The notes beneath the pieces were generated by a model. It was not told where the DNA came from, made no database searches, and saw only the letters and a list, made by a program, of their open reading frames with translations. From NCBI RefSeq assembly GCF_000550805.1, contig NZ_CP004353.1, forward strand, positions 2,294,001-2,358,000: a stretch of 64,000 bases of DNA, read 5' to 3'. How positions within the stretch are numbered: the first letter of the stretch is position 1; each line of letters starts with the position of its first letter. Positions 24,354 through 33,469 of the stretch are shown here, piece by piece. The position numbers and the translations under genes were made by a program. The stretch comes from Corynebacterium vitaeruminis DSM 20294 (lineage in GTDB: Bacteria; Actinomycetota; Actinomycetes; Mycobacteriales; Mycobacteriaceae).

Positions 24354-26357
24354 CTAGACGTAGGTCTTCTCAACCTTCTCCACGAGGGTGAGCACGTCGT
24401 AGGTGGCCACGATCTCGTCGTTTTGGTTGTAGATGACGGTGTCCCAGACGACCTCGCCGTACTCGTCGGTCACGCGCGGGGTGATCTTCTTGGCGGTCAG
24501 CTCGACGCGGATGGAGTCGTCGTAGGTGACCGGGGTGATAAAGCGCAGGTTCTCTAGGCCGTAGTTGGCCAGCACCGGGCCCGGCGCGGGCTCGACAAAC
24601 AGGCCCGCGGCCCAGGAGACCAAGAGGTAGCCGTGTGCCACCCGGCGCGGGAAGAACGGGTTGGCGGTCGCCGCCTCCTCGTCAGTGTGGGCGTAGAAGG
24701 TGTCGCCGGTCTTCTTTGCGAACTCGAGGATTTCCTCGAGGGTAACCTTGCGCAGCTCGGAGCGCAGCTGGTCGCCCAGCTTGAGGTGGGCTAGGTCCTT
24801 GCGGAAGGGGTGGCCGTCGGTGTTGGTGGGCGCGCCGCGGTGCCAGACGCCGGTGATGGCGGTGAGGTGGGTGGGCGTGCCCTGGATTGCGGTGCGCTGC
24901 ATGAGGTGCTTGACGCCGCGGATGCCGCCGAGCTCCTCGCCGCCGCCGGCGCGGCCCGGGCCGCCGTGGATGAGGTGCGGCAGCGGGGAGCCGTGGCCGG
25001 TGGAGGTCTTGGCGTCCTCGCGGTCGAGGTAGTGCAGGCGGCCGTGGTGGGCGGCGATGCCCATGGCAAACTCGCTTGCCAGCTCGGGGTCGTGGGTGCA
25101 CACGGTGGCGACCAGCGAGCCCTTACCGCGCTGGGCTAGCTCGATGGCCTCGCTGGTGGTCTCGTAGCCAACGACCGACAGGACCGGGCCGAAGGCCTCC
25201 ACGTCATGCATCTTCTCGGAGGCGGTGAGGATGACAGGGGCGAACACGCCCTCCACCTGCGCAATGTTCGGGTGGTGAGCCACCGCTCCGGCGTCGATAA
25301 GCGAAGCAACCGCCTTGGAGACCTCCTCGAACTGCTCCGGCGAGGCGAGCGGGCCCATCGTGGTCTTTTCGTCGCGCGGGTCGCCGAGAACAACCTTCTT
25401 TTCGATCATCTCCGAAAGGGAGGCGATGACCTTGTCCACGAGCGGGGCGGGGACGATGGCGCGGCGGATGGCGGTGCACTTCTGGCCAGCCTTCGCGCTG
25501 ATCTCGCCGAACAGCGCGCGGATGTAGGCCTGGTACTCTGGGGACTCCTCGTCGACGTCGAGACCCAAGATGGCGGCGTTGAGGGAGTCGGCCTCGGCAC
25601 TGAAGCGCACGCCGGTGGAAAGGCTCGCCTGCTCCAGCTTGAGCGCGGTTGAGGCGGAGCCGGTGAAGGCGACGTGGTCACGGTAGTCGAGGCGGCTGAG
25701 CAGATCGCCCGCGGAGCCGGAGATGATCTGCAGGGAGCCCTCCGGCAGGATGCCGGAGTCCAGCATGATCTCCACGCAGCGCACGGCGAGGTAGCCGGTG
25801 GGAGTGGCGGGCTTGACGATGGTGGGCACGCCCGCGATGAACGCCGGGGCGAACTTCTCCAGCATGCCCCAGACGGGGAAGTTGAAGGCGTTGATCTGCA
25901 CCGCCACACCGGGCAGGCGGGTGTAGATGTGGGTGCCGAGGAAGCTGCCGTCCTTGCTCAAGACCTCGGTGGGGCCGTCCAAGATGACGTTGGCGTTGGG
26001 CAGCTCGCGGCGGCCCTTGGAGGAGTAGGTAAACATCGTGCCGATGCCGCCGTCGATGTCGATCCAGCTGTCGCGCTTGGTGGCGCCGGTGGCGTACGAG
26101 AGCTCGTAGAGCTCGCCCTTGTGCTCGGTGAGGTAGTTGGCCAGCTCCTTGAGCTTGAGCGCGCGCTCGTGGATGGTCAGCTCGCCGAGTGACTTCTGCC
26201 CCACCGTGCGGCCGTAGTCGACGACCTTCTGGAAGTCGACCCCGGCGGAGGAGATGCGGGCGATCTCCTCGCCGGTGAAGGCGTCGACAACGGGCACAGC
26301 ATTCGGCGCGGTGTCTTCGGCGGTGTGCCAGCTTCCGTACACAAAGCTTGGGATCAT
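24354..26357 (-). CDS. paaZ: Bifunctional oxepin-CoA hydrolase / semialdehyde dehydrogenase PaaZ
   Basis: 667 residues. Residues 1-~520 are an aldehyde dehydrogenase (AINAFNFPVWG, FTGSASTALKL, KAGQKCTAIRRAIV with the catalytic Cys); residues ~525-667 are a MaoC-like hotdog hydratase (FFPRRVAHGYLLVSWAAGLF). The hydratase opens oxepin-CoA and the dehydrogenase oxidises the resulting semialdehyde to 3-oxo-5,6-dehydrosuberyl-CoA. Transcribed alone, divergent from paaI across a PaaR-type site; not part of the main paaABCDE operon. Confidence 0.93.
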   Translation of the reverse strand: MIPSFVYGSWHTAEDTAPNAVPVVDAFTGEEIARISSAGVDFQKVVDYGRTVGQKSLGELTIHERALKLKELANYLTEHKGELYELSYATGATKRDSWIDIDGGIGTMFTYSSKGRRELPNANVILDGPTEVLSKDGSFLGTHIYTRLPGVAVQINAFNFPVWGMLEKFAPAFIAGVPTIVKPATPTGYLAVRCVEIMLDSGILPEGSLQIISGSAGDLLSRLDYRDHVAFTGSASTALKLEQASLSTGVRFSAEADSLNAAILGLDVDEESPEYQAYIRALFGEISAKAGQKCTAIRRAIVPAPLVDKVIASLSEMIEKKVVLGDPRDEKTTMGPLASPEQFEEVSKAVASLIDAGAVAHHPNIAQVEGVFAPVILTASEKMHDVEAFGPVLSVVGYETTSEAIELAQRGKGSLVATVCTHDPELASEFAMGIAAHHGRLHYLDREDAKTSTGHGSPLPHLIHGGPGRAGGGEELGGIRGVKHLMQRTAIQGTPTHLTAITGVWHRGAPTNTDGHPFRKDLAHLKLGDQLRSELRKVTLEEILEFAKKTGDTFYAHTDEEAATANPFFPRRVAHGYLLVSWAAGLFVEPAPGPVLANYGLENLRFITPVTYDDSIRVELTAKKITPRVTDEYGEVVWDTVIYNQNDEIVATYDVLTLVEKVEKTYV

Positions 26358-26407
26358 CGTGGGTCAGTCCTTTCTGTGCGTGTCACGCCGTAGATTTCAT
26401 GACACTA

Positions 26408-26429
26408 ATTTAACGAACGGTCGGTCAGT
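26408..26429. promoter_or_regulatory. Proposed PaaR operator, paaZ/paaI
   Basis: 22-bp dyad between the divergent paaZ and paaI starts: ATTTAACGAACG followed by GTCGGTCAGT. Fits the pattern ACTnACCGnnCGnnCGGTnAGT, which I recall as the C. glutamicum PaaR consensus, with two substitutions. Sister sites are at 34568-34589 and 35578-35599. Confidence 0.7.
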
Positions 26430-26477
26430 TATTTGCTAGAGTATAGCGTAGATCACATTTTGAGAGAGGAGTTTCCT

Positions 26478-26858
26478 GTGACCTGGAAGATCGTGCTGGG
26501 CGAGCTGGACAAAAAGATGGGCGTCCAGATCGTCAAAGAATCAGTAGAAAAGGTGGTGGCGACGATGCCGGTGGAGGGCAACCGCCAGTCGTTCGGGCTG
26601 CTCCACGGCGGGGCGCTGGCCGCCCTCGGCGAGGCCGTCGGCAGCTGGGCCGCGGTGATTCACGCCTCCACCCTGGGCAAGAAGGCCGTGGGGGTGGACA
26701 TCAACGCCACCCACCACCAGTCCTCTTCCGAGGGGCTTATCACCGCCACCGCCACGCCGATCCGGCTGGGTAAGCGGATCACGAGCCACGAGGTGCTCAT
26801 TACCAACGAGCAGGGCGACAGGCTCTGCACGGTGCGCATCACCAACGCGATCGTATAG
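26478..26858 (+). CDS. paaI: Phenylacetate-pathway thioesterase PaaI
   Basis: About 126 residues, hotdog fold, with the PaaI signature LLHGGALAALGEAVGSWA and the beta strands AVGVDINATHHQSS. Hydrolyses dead-end acyl-CoA intermediates to free CoA. Start chosen as GTG 26478 because GAGAGAGGAG lies seven bases upstream and homology begins there; an ATG at 26433 would lie too close to the operator. It is the only plus-strand gene among the catabolic paa genes and converges on paaH. Confidence 0.88.
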   Translation: MTWKIVLGELDKKMGVQIVKESVEKVVATMPVEGNRQSFGLLHGGALAALGEAVGSWAAVIHASTLGKKAVGVDINATHHQSSSEGLITATATPIRLGKRITSHEVLITNEQGDRLCTVRITNAIV

Positions 26859-26873
26859 CGGCGTGGCGGTTAT

Positions 26874-26914
26874 GGGCTCGCCTCCTTAGCTAATAGAGGA
26901 GGCGGGCCCTTTCG
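26874..26914. terminator. Terminator between paaI and paaH
   Basis: GGGCTCGCCTCCT / AGGAGGCGGGCCC arms flanking TAGCTAATAG, then TTTCGTTTG on the plus strand; serves the two convergent operons. Confidence 0.8.
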
Positions 26915-26929
26915 TTTGTTGCTTACCTG

Positions 26930-27778
26930 CTACTTCTCGCTGTAGTCGTAGAAGCCCTTGCCCGACTTGCGGCCGAGCTCGCCCCGGGCCACCATGTCGC
27001 GCATGAGCTGCGGCGGTGCAAACCGCTCCCCCAGCGTCGACTCGAGGTACTCGGCGATGCCGAGCCGGACGTCGAGGCCGACGATGTCGGTGAGCTCGAG
27101 CGGCCCGATCGGGAACTTGTAGCCCAGGACCATCGCGTTGTCGATGTCGCGCGGCGAGGCCACGCCTTCTTCCACCATGCGGATGGCTTCCAGCGCTATG
27201 ACCACGCCGAGCCGCGAGGACGCGAATCCGGGCGAGTCCTTGACCACGATCGGGGTCTTGCCGAGCGCCTCGACCCATGCCTTTGCCTTGTCGACGAGCT
27301 GGGAGTCGGTGCGCTCAGACCAGACGATCTCCACCAGCTTCGAGGCCGGCACCGGGTTGAAGAAGTGCAGGCCGAGAACCCGCTCCGGGCGGGAGAAGCT
27401 GCTCGCAAGGTCGGTGATCGACAGCGACGAGGTGTTGGTCGCGAGGATGGCTCCCGGGGCCACCTCCGCGATCTTGCGGAAGGTCTCTTCCTTCAGAGAG
27501 AAGATCTCCGGCACGGCCTCGATGACAAGCTCCAGCCCAGCGAGCGCCTCGACGGAGTCGCTGGTCTCCAGCCGGTCGTACCAGTCCTGCTTGTCACCCG
27601 TCGCTCCGCGCTCGAAGGACTTGTCGATGTCGCGCTCGATGCGGGCGCGCGCGCCGTCTGGGTCGAAATCCACGCAAATAACGCGGGCGCCGGTGCTGAG
27701 GAACCCGTGCGCGATACCAGCCCCCATGCGGCCGCCGCCCATAACTCCGATCGTGGCGGGTACTGCGGTAGTCGCCAT
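26930..27778 (-). CDS. paaH: 3-hydroxyacyl-CoA dehydrogenase PaaH
   Basis: 282 residues. N-terminal NAD-binding motif GVMGGGRMGAGIAHGFLSTG (~12-31), catalytic region FFNPVPASKLVEIV (His in LGLHFFNPV), and C-terminal dimerisation domain ending GRKSGKGFYDYSEK. Oxidises 3-hydroxyadipyl-CoA to 3-oxoadipyl-CoA in the lower phenylacetate pathway. Its ATG abuts the stop of the preceding hydratase gene. Last gene of the paaABCDE-G-J-F-H operon. Confidence 0.9.
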   Translation of the reverse strand: MATTAVPATIGVMGGGRMGAGIAHGFLSTGARVICVDFDPDGARARIERDIDKSFERGATGDKQDWYDRLETSDSVEALAGLELVIEAVPEIFSLKEETFRKIAEVAPGAILATNTSSLSITDLASSFSRPERVLGLHFFNPVPASKLVEIVWSERTDSQLVDKAKAWVEALGKTPIVVKDSPGFASSRLGVVIALEAIRMVEEGVASPRDIDNAMVLGYKFPIGPLELTDIVGLDVRLGIAEYLESTLGERFAPPQLMRDMVARGELGRKSGKGFYDYSEK

Positions 27779-28552
27779 TTACTTCTCCTCCGTTGATTTC
27801 TTCTTGTTCTTTCGGTCAAGGAACTTCTGCATGCGGTCGAACTTCGCCTCCGACTCGAAGCAGATCGCCTGGCCAATGTTGTCCACCAGCGGGTGGGCGT
27901 CGCGCGGCATGTCGAAGACCATCTTGCTCAGCCGCACCGCCAGCGGATCCTGACTGCCGATGCGGTCGGCCAGCTCGTGGGCGGCTGCCAGCGCGTCCTC
28001 GGCGATGCTGTTGACGTAGCCGGAGCGCTCCGCTTCCTCGGCACCAAGGATGCGCCCAGCGAAGAGGATCTCCTTGGCCAGCGGCTCGCCGACGATCTCC
28101 TTCAGCCGCCACAGGGCCCCGGCCGCGGCCATGATGCCGAGCCCGGTCTCGGGCTGGCCGACCTTGATGTCGGGCGCGCCGATGCGGAAGTCGGCGGCGA
28201 GCGCGAGCTCCGAGCCCCCGCCGAGCGCGTAGCCGTCGAGCGCCGCAATGACCGGCATGGGAAGATTCGCGATGCGGCTGAAGATGCCCGAGTTCACCCC
28301 GCGCAGCGCGTCGTCGCGGCGGCGCTCACGCAGCTGGGCGATGTCCGCGCCGGAGGCGAAGATGCCGTCCCTGCCCGCGATGATGAGCACCTTTGGCTCG
28401 CGCTCGAGCACCGCGCACACGGCGTGGAGCTCGGTGACCATCTGCTCGTCGATGGCGTTTTTCACCTCGGGGCGGTTAAGGAGGACCTCGACCCGATCCC
28501 CACGCTCAGTGACCTGAAGCGCCTCGAATGCGAGGCCGTCGAAGCTAGACAC
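27779..28552 (-). CDS. paaF: Enoyl-CoA hydratase, probably PaaF
   Basis: 257 residues, crotonase fold. Oxyanion-hole strands GIFASGADIAQL and ALDGYALGGGSELALAADFRI; catalytic Glu in ETGLGIMAAAG. Expected to hydrate 2,3-dehydroadipyl-CoA. GTG start at 28552 overlaps the 3' end of the thiolase gene by eight bases. Assignment as PaaF rather than PaaG rests on the typical hydratase Glu and on its place next to PaaH. The Lys-rich tail (RKNKKKSTEEK) is unusual. Confidence 0.8.
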   Translation of the reverse strand: MSSFDGLAFEALQVTERGDRVEVLLNRPEVKNAIDEQMVTELHAVCAVLEREPKVLIIAGRDGIFASGADIAQLRERRRDDALRGVNSGIFSRIANLPMPVIAALDGYALGGGSELALAADFRIGAPDIKVGQPETGLGIMAAAGALWRLKEIVGEPLAKEILFAGRILGAEEAERSGYVNSIAEDALAAAHELADRIGSQDPLAVRLSKMVFDMPRDAHPLVDNIGQAICFESEAKFDRMQKFLDRKNKKKSTEEK

Positions 28553-29741
28553 GCTCCACCGCCAAAGCCGCGCCCTGGCCGACGCCGATGCACATGGTGG
28601 CCACGCCGCGGGTCACCCCCTCCTGCTCGAGGCGGTTGAGCAGGGTGATGGTGATCCGCGATCCGGACGATCCCAGCGGGTGGCCGAGCGCGATGGCCCC
28701 GCCCCAGCGGTTGACCTTGTCCGGGTCGAGTCCCAGCTGGTCCATGCAGGCCAGCGACTGGCTGGCGAAGGCCTCGTTGAGCTCGACCGCCTCGACATCG
28801 TCGATCTCCCAGCCGGCTTTTTCGAGCGCCTTCTTCGTCGCGGGCACGGGGCCGAGCCCCATGACCTCGGGCGCGAGCCCGGCGGTGCCGGATGCGACGA
28901 CCCGCGCCCTAGGCTTTAGGCCAAACTTCTTGATCGCCTTCTCACTTGCGACGATGATCGCGGATGCGCCGTCGTTAAGCGAAGAAGCGTTGCCAGCGGT
29001 GACGACGCTGCCGCCGGCGACCACGGGACGCAGCCGCGCAAGGCCCTCCATGGTGGTCTCGCGCGGACCCTCGTCGGTGTCGACGATGGTGACGCGGCCC
29101 TTGCGGTCTTTCACCTCGACCGGGACGATCTCGGAGGCGAAGCGGCCCTCGGCGATCGCCTGCGCGGCACGTGCTTGGGAGGCGACGGCGAACTGGTCGG
29201 CGCGCTCGCGAGAGATGCCACAGACGCGGGCGACCTCCTCGGCGGTCTCCGGCATGGAAAAGGTGGTCTTCTCCTGCGCCTTGAAGATCGGGTTGACGAA
29301 CCGCCAGCCGATCGAGGTGTCAAAGACCTCGCCCGGCTTGGCGAACGCGGTGGCGGGCTTCTCCATCACCCACGGCGCGCGCGACATCGACTCGACGCCG
29401 CCCGCGACGACGAGGTCAGCCTCGCCGCTTTTCACCATCGCCGTAGCCAGCGCGATCGCCGACATGCCGGAGGCACACAGTCGGTTGACCGTGATGCCCG
29501 GAACCGAGTCCGGGTAGCCGGCTAGGAGCCAGGCCATGCGCGCGACGTTGCGGTTTTCCTCGCCCGCGCCGTTGGCGTTGCCGAGGATGACCTCGTCCAC
29601 GGCCACAGGGTCGATGCCCGCGTCTTCTACCACGGCCTTGACGACGAGCGCCGCGAGGTCGTCGGGGCGCACGCTGGACAGCGCGCCGCCATAGCGGCCC
29701 ACGGGGGTGCGCTTTCCGGAGACCAGATACGCTTCGGTCAT
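28545..29741 (-). CDS. paaJ: 3-oxoadipyl-CoA / 3-oxo-5,6-dehydrosuberyl-CoA thiolase PaaJ
   Basis: 398 residues from ATG 29741, which has GGAGGGA upstream; the reading frame extends further but without homology. Thiolase signatures: nucleophile Cys in VNRLCASGMSAIALA, His in GGAIALGHPLGSSG, and acid/base Cys in MCIGVGQGAALAVE. Releases acetyl-CoA in two steps of the phenylacetate pathway. Follows paaG after 40 bases. Confidence 0.9.
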   Translation of the reverse strand: MTEAYLVSGKRTPVGRYGGALSSVRPDDLAALVVKAVVEDAGIDPVAVDEVILGNANGAGEENRNVARMAWLLAGYPDSVPGITVNRLCASGMSAIALATAMVKSGEADLVVAGGVESMSRAPWVMEKPATAFAKPGEVFDTSIGWRFVNPIFKAQEKTTFSMPETAEEVARVCGISRERADQFAVASQARAAQAIAEGRFASEIVPVEVKDRKGRVTIVDTDEGPRETTMEGLARLRPVVAGGSVVTAGNASSLNDGASAIIVASEKAIKKFGLKPRARVVASGTAGLAPEVMGLGPVPATKKALEKAGWEIDDVEAVELNEAFASQSLACMDQLGLDPDKVNRWGGAIALGHPLGSSGSRITITLLNRLEQEGVTRGVATMCIGVGQGAALAVERV

Positions 29742-29781
29742 TGAGTTGTCCCTCCTTTGGAAGTTATGAGTTTTCTTGTTC

Positions 29782-30555
29782 CTAGTTCGTGCCGGTGAAC
29801 ACCGGGCGGCGCTTTTCCTGGAAGGCAGCGAAGCCCTCCGCGTAGTCGGCGGTGGTGCACAGCCCACCCTGCTCGCGGTTTTCCTGGTCGATCGACTCCC
29901 ACAGGCCTGGGCGCTCGCCGCGCAGGCTGGCGATGAGCCGCTTCGAGGCCAGGAACGCGAGGGTCGCACCGCACGCGGCCTTGGCCGCCTGCGCGCGGGT
30001 GAACTCGTCGAGCTCCTCGGCCGGGATGGCCCGGCTAAACAGTCCCTCGGAGACGGCCTGTGCGCCGCTGATGAGCTCGCCGGTGACGATCAGGTCCATC
30101 GCGCGGTGGGCGCCGAGGCGCTCGAAGAAGAGGGCATGCCCGCCGGAATCCAGCGTGGCGCCGAGGTTCGCGAACGGCGAGCCGATCTTGGCGTTCTCTG
30201 CGACGTAGACCACGTCGGCAGAGTTGGCCAGGCCCAGGCCGACGCCGAGGCAGGCGCCTTGGACGACGGCGAAGGTGGGCGCCGGGAACTCGGCGATCTT
30301 CTTTAGCACCGGGGTGACCTTCTCGCTGAGGAAGCCGAGCGCGTCGTCGGTGGCGGGATCGACGCCCGCGATGTCGCGGCCAGCGCAAAAGGCGCGGCCC
30401 TCGCCGCGGAGGACGAGCGCGCGCACGCCCTGGGCCGCGGCCTCGTCGAGCGCGCCAGCGAGGTCGGCGAGCGCCTGCTCGTTGACAGCGTTGAGCGCGC
30501 CGGGGTTGTTGAGCGTGACGACGGCTACGTCGTTATCAATGGATAGTTCGATCAC
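29782..30555 (-). CDS. paaG: Ring-1,2-epoxyphenylacetyl-CoA isomerase PaaG
   Basis: 257 residues, crotonase superfamily. AFCAGRDIAGVDP and QGACLGVGLGLANSADVV form the oxyanion hole; NLGATLDSGGHALFFERLG replaces the hydratase Glu with an Asp (TLDSGG), as in PaaG isomerases. Converts the ring epoxide to oxepin-CoA and later isomerises dehydrosuberyl-CoA. Sits directly behind paaE. Confidence 0.88.
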   Translation of the reverse strand: MIELSIDNDVAVVTLNNPGALNAVNEQALADLAGALDEAAAQGVRALVLRGEGRAFCAGRDIAGVDPATDDALGFLSEKVTPVLKKIAEFPAPTFAVVQGACLGVGLGLANSADVVYVAENAKIGSPFANLGATLDSGGHALFFERLGAHRAMDLIVTGELISGAQAVSEGLFSRAIPAEELDEFTRAQAAKAACGATLAFLASKRLIASLRGERPGLWESIDQENREQGGLCTTADYAEGFAAFQEKRRPVFTGTN

Positions 30556-30581
30556 GGGAATTTACTCCTGGGTCGCAGGTA

Positions 30582-31742
30582 CTAGGCGTCGAAGTCGACG
30601 CTGATGTGCGAGGACTTGGGTCGGGTCTGGCAGGTGAGCACGTATCCCTGCTCGACTTCCTCCGGCTCCAGCGCGTAGTTCTCGTCCATCTCGAACTCGC
30701 CCTCGGTAACCTTGGCGCGGCAGGTGCCGCACACGCCGCCGGCGCAGGCGTAGGGGACGTCCGGGCGCGAGCGCAGCGCCGCGTTGAGGATCGTCTCGTG
30801 CGCGGAGACTGGGGACTGGATGGAGCCAGACAGGCCGTCCAGGTGGAAGGAGATCTCGTAGACCTCGTCGCCCGGGTCCACCACGATCAGGCGACCGGTG
30901 TTGTTCTCCGGCTTCTCGCCGGTGGTGAACAGCTCGTAGCGGACCTGCGAGGGGTCGACGCCGCGCTCGGAGAGGGTATCGCGGCACAGCTGCACGAGGT
31001 CGAAGGGGCCGCAGAGGAACCACTCGTCGACGTTGCTGGCGTTGAGCACCTTGTCGAGCAGGGTCTGGAGCTTCTCCTGGTCGATGCGCCCGGTGAACAG
31101 CGGGTTGATGCGGTTCTCGCGGGAGAGGACGTGGTGGGCGGCAAACCGGTTCGGGTAGCGGTCCTTGAGGTCGCCCAGCTCCTCGGCGAACATGACGTCG
31201 CTGGCGCCCTTGTTGGCGTAGACCAACTCGAGGGTGTTGTCCTCGCTGGCAGCCAGGAAGGACTGCGCGATCGCCATGATCGGGGTGATGCCCGAGCCAG
31301 CGGCGAAGGCGACGATGTGCTTGTAGCCCTGGGCCGCGACCTCCTCCGGGTTGTTCAGTCCGGTGACGTGCACCTTGGAGGTGAACGCGCCCTGCGGGTT
31401 CATCACGTCGATGACGTCGCCAACCTTGAGCTCCTCGTTCGCCCAGGTGGAGAAGAGCCCGCCGAAGGTCTTCTTGATCGCGACTCGGATGACGCCGGGG
31501 CGCGGGACGTCACAGATCGAGTAGGAGCGGCGCACCTCCTGGCCGTCGATGGTGGCGCGCAAGGCCACGTACTGGCCGGGGATGTAGTCGTAGTCCTCCA
31601 CCAGGTCCGCCGGGACCTCGAAGGTCACCTCCACCGAGTCGTCGGTGAGGTTGCGAAGCTCCGAGACGGCGAGCGAGTTGAAGGATACCCGCTTCTTGGT
31701 GGGGGCCTCGGGGGCGTCTTTTACTGCAACTGCGTCAGTCAT
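30582..31742 (-). CDS. paaE: Phenylacetyl-CoA epoxidase reductase subunit PaaE
   Basis: 386 residues: FAD-binding domain (PGQYVALRATIDGQEVRRSYSI), NAD-binding domain (GSGITPIMAIAQSF) and a C-terminal plant-type [2Fe-2S] ferredoxin domain (YACAGGVCGTCRAKVTEG with a distal Cys in LTCQTRP). Passes electrons from NADPH to the PaaAC diiron centre. Overlaps the paaD stop by one base (TAATG). Confidence 0.93.
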   Translation of the reverse strand: MTDAVAVKDAPEAPTKKRVSFNSLAVSELRNLTDDSVEVTFEVPADLVEDYDYIPGQYVALRATIDGQEVRRSYSICDVPRPGVIRVAIKKTFGGLFSTWANEELKVGDVIDVMNPQGAFTSKVHVTGLNNPEEVAAQGYKHIVAFAAGSGITPIMAIAQSFLAASEDNTLELVYANKGASDVMFAEELGDLKDRYPNRFAAHHVLSRENRINPLFTGRIDQEKLQTLLDKVLNASNVDEWFLCGPFDLVQLCRDTLSERGVDPSQVRYELFTTGEKPENNTGRLIVVDPGDEVYEISFHLDGLSGSIQSPVSAHETILNAALRSRPDVPYACAGGVCGTCRAKVTEGEFEMDENYALEPEEVEQGYVLTCQTRPKSSHISVDFDA

Positions 31743-32257
31743 TAGTGCACCTTAAAGTAGTCGAAAGGCTCGAGACAGTCCTTGCAGCTGTACAAAGCCT
31801 TGCAGGAAGTTGAACCAAAGTGGCTGAGTTTGTGGGTGTTGAAGGATCCGCAACGAGGGCACTTGATGGCAAGCGACAAGGTAACAATCCCCTGCTTCTG
31901 CGGGCGCTCCTGCGGCGGGGCGATGCCGTACTCCTCGAGCTGCGCCTTGCCCTCGGGGGTCATCCAGTCGGTGGTCCAGGCTGGCTCAAGCACCGTGTTG
32001 ATGACGGGGGTCGGGTAGCCCGCCTCCTTCACTGCGGCGACGATGTCCGCCGCGATGTGCCCCATGGCGGGGCAGCCAGAGTAGGTCGGGGTGATCGTCA
32101 CGATGGGCGTGTCGGCGTCGAACGCCACCTTCCGCAGGATCCCCAGGTCCGCGATGGAGATGACGGGGATCTCGGGATCCGGCACGGTGGCCGCAACGTC
32201 CCACAGGCGCGCCTCTTTCTCGTCGGCAGGTCGGAAGGGATGCATCGCGATCACCAC
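31742..32257 (-). CDS. paaD: PaaD, metal-cluster maturation protein of the epoxidase
   Basis: 171 residues. N-terminal DUF59/MIP18 domain (ARLWDVAATVPDPEIPVISIADLGIL, TPTYSGCPAMGHI) and a C-terminal zinc-ribbon-like part with four Cys in CPRCGSF...CKDC. Needed for assembly of the PaaE iron-sulfur or PaaA diiron site in studied systems. GTG 32257 overlaps the end of paaC; an in-frame ATG at 32245 is an alternative start. Confidence 0.88.
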   Translation of the reverse strand: MVIAMHPFRPADEKEARLWDVAATVPDPEIPVISIADLGILRKVAFDADTPIVTITPTYSGCPAMGHIAADIVAAVKEAGYPTPVINTVLEPAWTTDWMTPEGKAQLEEYGIAPPQERPQKQGIVTLSLAIKCPRCGSFNTHKLSHFGSTSCKALYSCKDCLEPFDYFKVH

Positions 32258-33072
32258 GTGGCGCCGGGGTGCCGGCGGGCCAGCACCTGCATCTCGGTGA
32301 GGATGTAGCCGCGGTGTTCGCTAAAGCACCCGGTGCGCTGGCCGCTGCGGGCCTGCTTGGTCTCCGGGACCTTGAGCCCGGCGCGCTCGATGATGTGAGT
32401 GAGCTGGGCAAGGCAGGTCTCGCGCAAGGTTGACGGCTTCACGGCCGCCGGATCCTCGTGCAGCTCCAGATCCTCGAAGAGCTCATTCATGTAGGCCCAC
32501 ATGAAGTCGAGGCCCGCCTGCATACGCCGGTTGGACTCCTCGGTGCCCAAGCCCAGGCGCAGGAGCCACTGGCTGGCGTGGTCGACGTGGTACTCGACCT
32601 CCTTGAGCGCCTTGGCCGCGACCGCGCGGAGGGTCTCGTCGGAGGAGTCGAGCATCGCGGTGTAGAGGCCGTGCTGGTAGTAGCTGAAGATGAGCTGGCG
32701 GGCGATGGTCTGACCGAAATCGCCGTTGTCCTGCTCGACGATGCGCGCGCTGAGGAACTCCTCCTCGTCGCGGAAGTAGGCCAGGTCGTCCTCGGTCTTG
32801 CCCCAGGCGGTGCCAGCGTAGGAGTAGAAGAAGCGCGCATGCCCCACGAGGTCGAGGGCGATGTTGGTCAGCGCGATGTCCTCCTCCATCTCGGGTGCGC
32901 GGGAGACCCACTGGCCGAGGCGCTGAGCCAGGATGAGCGCGTCGTCGGCAAGCGAAAGAGCGTAACGCGCTACGGCCTCGCTGGCGACAACGGACGCGTT
33001 CTGCACGTCCTCCGGGGTGATCGCGTTGCCCTGCGACTGCTTGGTCGCGGAGTCGGTGGTCGTGATGCTCAC
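32251..33072 (-). CDS. paaC: Phenylacetyl-CoA epoxidase structural subunit PaaC
   Basis: 273 residues from GTG 33072, which overlaps the paaB stop (GTGA); a longer open frame upstream runs through paaB and is not used. Ferritin-like four-helix bundle (ALILAQRLGQWVSRAPEMEEDIALTNIALDLVGHARFFYSYAG) lacking the complete diiron ligand set, as expected for the structural partner of PaaA. Confidence 0.9.
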   Translation of the reverse strand: MSITTTDSATKQSQGNAITPEDVQNASVVASEAVARYALSLADDALILAQRLGQWVSRAPEMEEDIALTNIALDLVGHARFFYSYAGTAWGKTEDDLAYFRDEEEFLSARIVEQDNGDFGQTIARQLIFSYYQHGLYTAMLDSSDETLRAVAAKALKEVEYHVDHASQWLLRLGLGTEESNRRMQAGLDFMWAYMNELFEDLELHEDPAAVKPSTLRETCLAQLTHIIERAGLKVPETKQARSGQRTGCFSEHRGYILTEMQVLARRHPGATW

Positions 33073-33356
33073 AGGTGCTTCACTCCCTCGCTCTTGGTGT
33101 AGTAGGTGGCGTGGCGGTAGGCCTTGCCCTGGGCCGACTCGAAGAAGCCGCCCTTGGAGTCCGGGTCGGAGGCGGTGATGGCGTCGGACTCGACGACCCA
33201 CACCGACGAGCCCTCGTTGCGGCGAGTGTAGAGGTCACGCGCGTTACGCAGGGCCATCGTGGCGTCGGGCGCGTGCAGGGATCCGGCGTGGACGTGGGAC
33301 AGGCCGCGGGAGGAGCGAACGAATGCTTCCCACAGTGGCCACTGGTTGTCGGTCAT
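33069..33356 (-). CDS. paaB: Phenylacetyl-CoA epoxidase subunit PaaB
   Basis: 95 residues. Conserved PaaB features: WPLWEAFVRSSRGLSHVHAGSLHAPDATMALRNARDLYTRR and SDPDSKGGFFE. Bridging or regulatory subunit between the PaaAC dimers. 113 bases behind paaA, 4-base overlap with paaC. Confidence 0.92.
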   Translation of the reverse strand: MTDNQWPLWEAFVRSSRGLSHVHAGSLHAPDATMALRNARDLYTRRNEGSSVWVVESDAITASDPDSKGGFFESAQGKAYRHATYYTKSEGVKHL

Positions 33357-33469
33357 TTTTCTTCCTTTTCTGGTCTGTGCGCGGCGCTTCTTGCATGGTC
33401 GCGGCGCTTTGTGCCGTGCTTATCGACGGCCATGGCTTTAAACCGCGGAATAGTGGAGGCGAAAGCGTT

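Noticed and set aside
29742..29969. Longer start for the thiolase gene
   Set aside because: Upstream residues are paaG read in another frame; ATG 29741 has a good ribosome binding site.
32251..33201. Longer start for paaC
   Set aside because: The extra residues are paaB read in another frame; GTG 33072 overlaps the paaB stop as expected for coupling.
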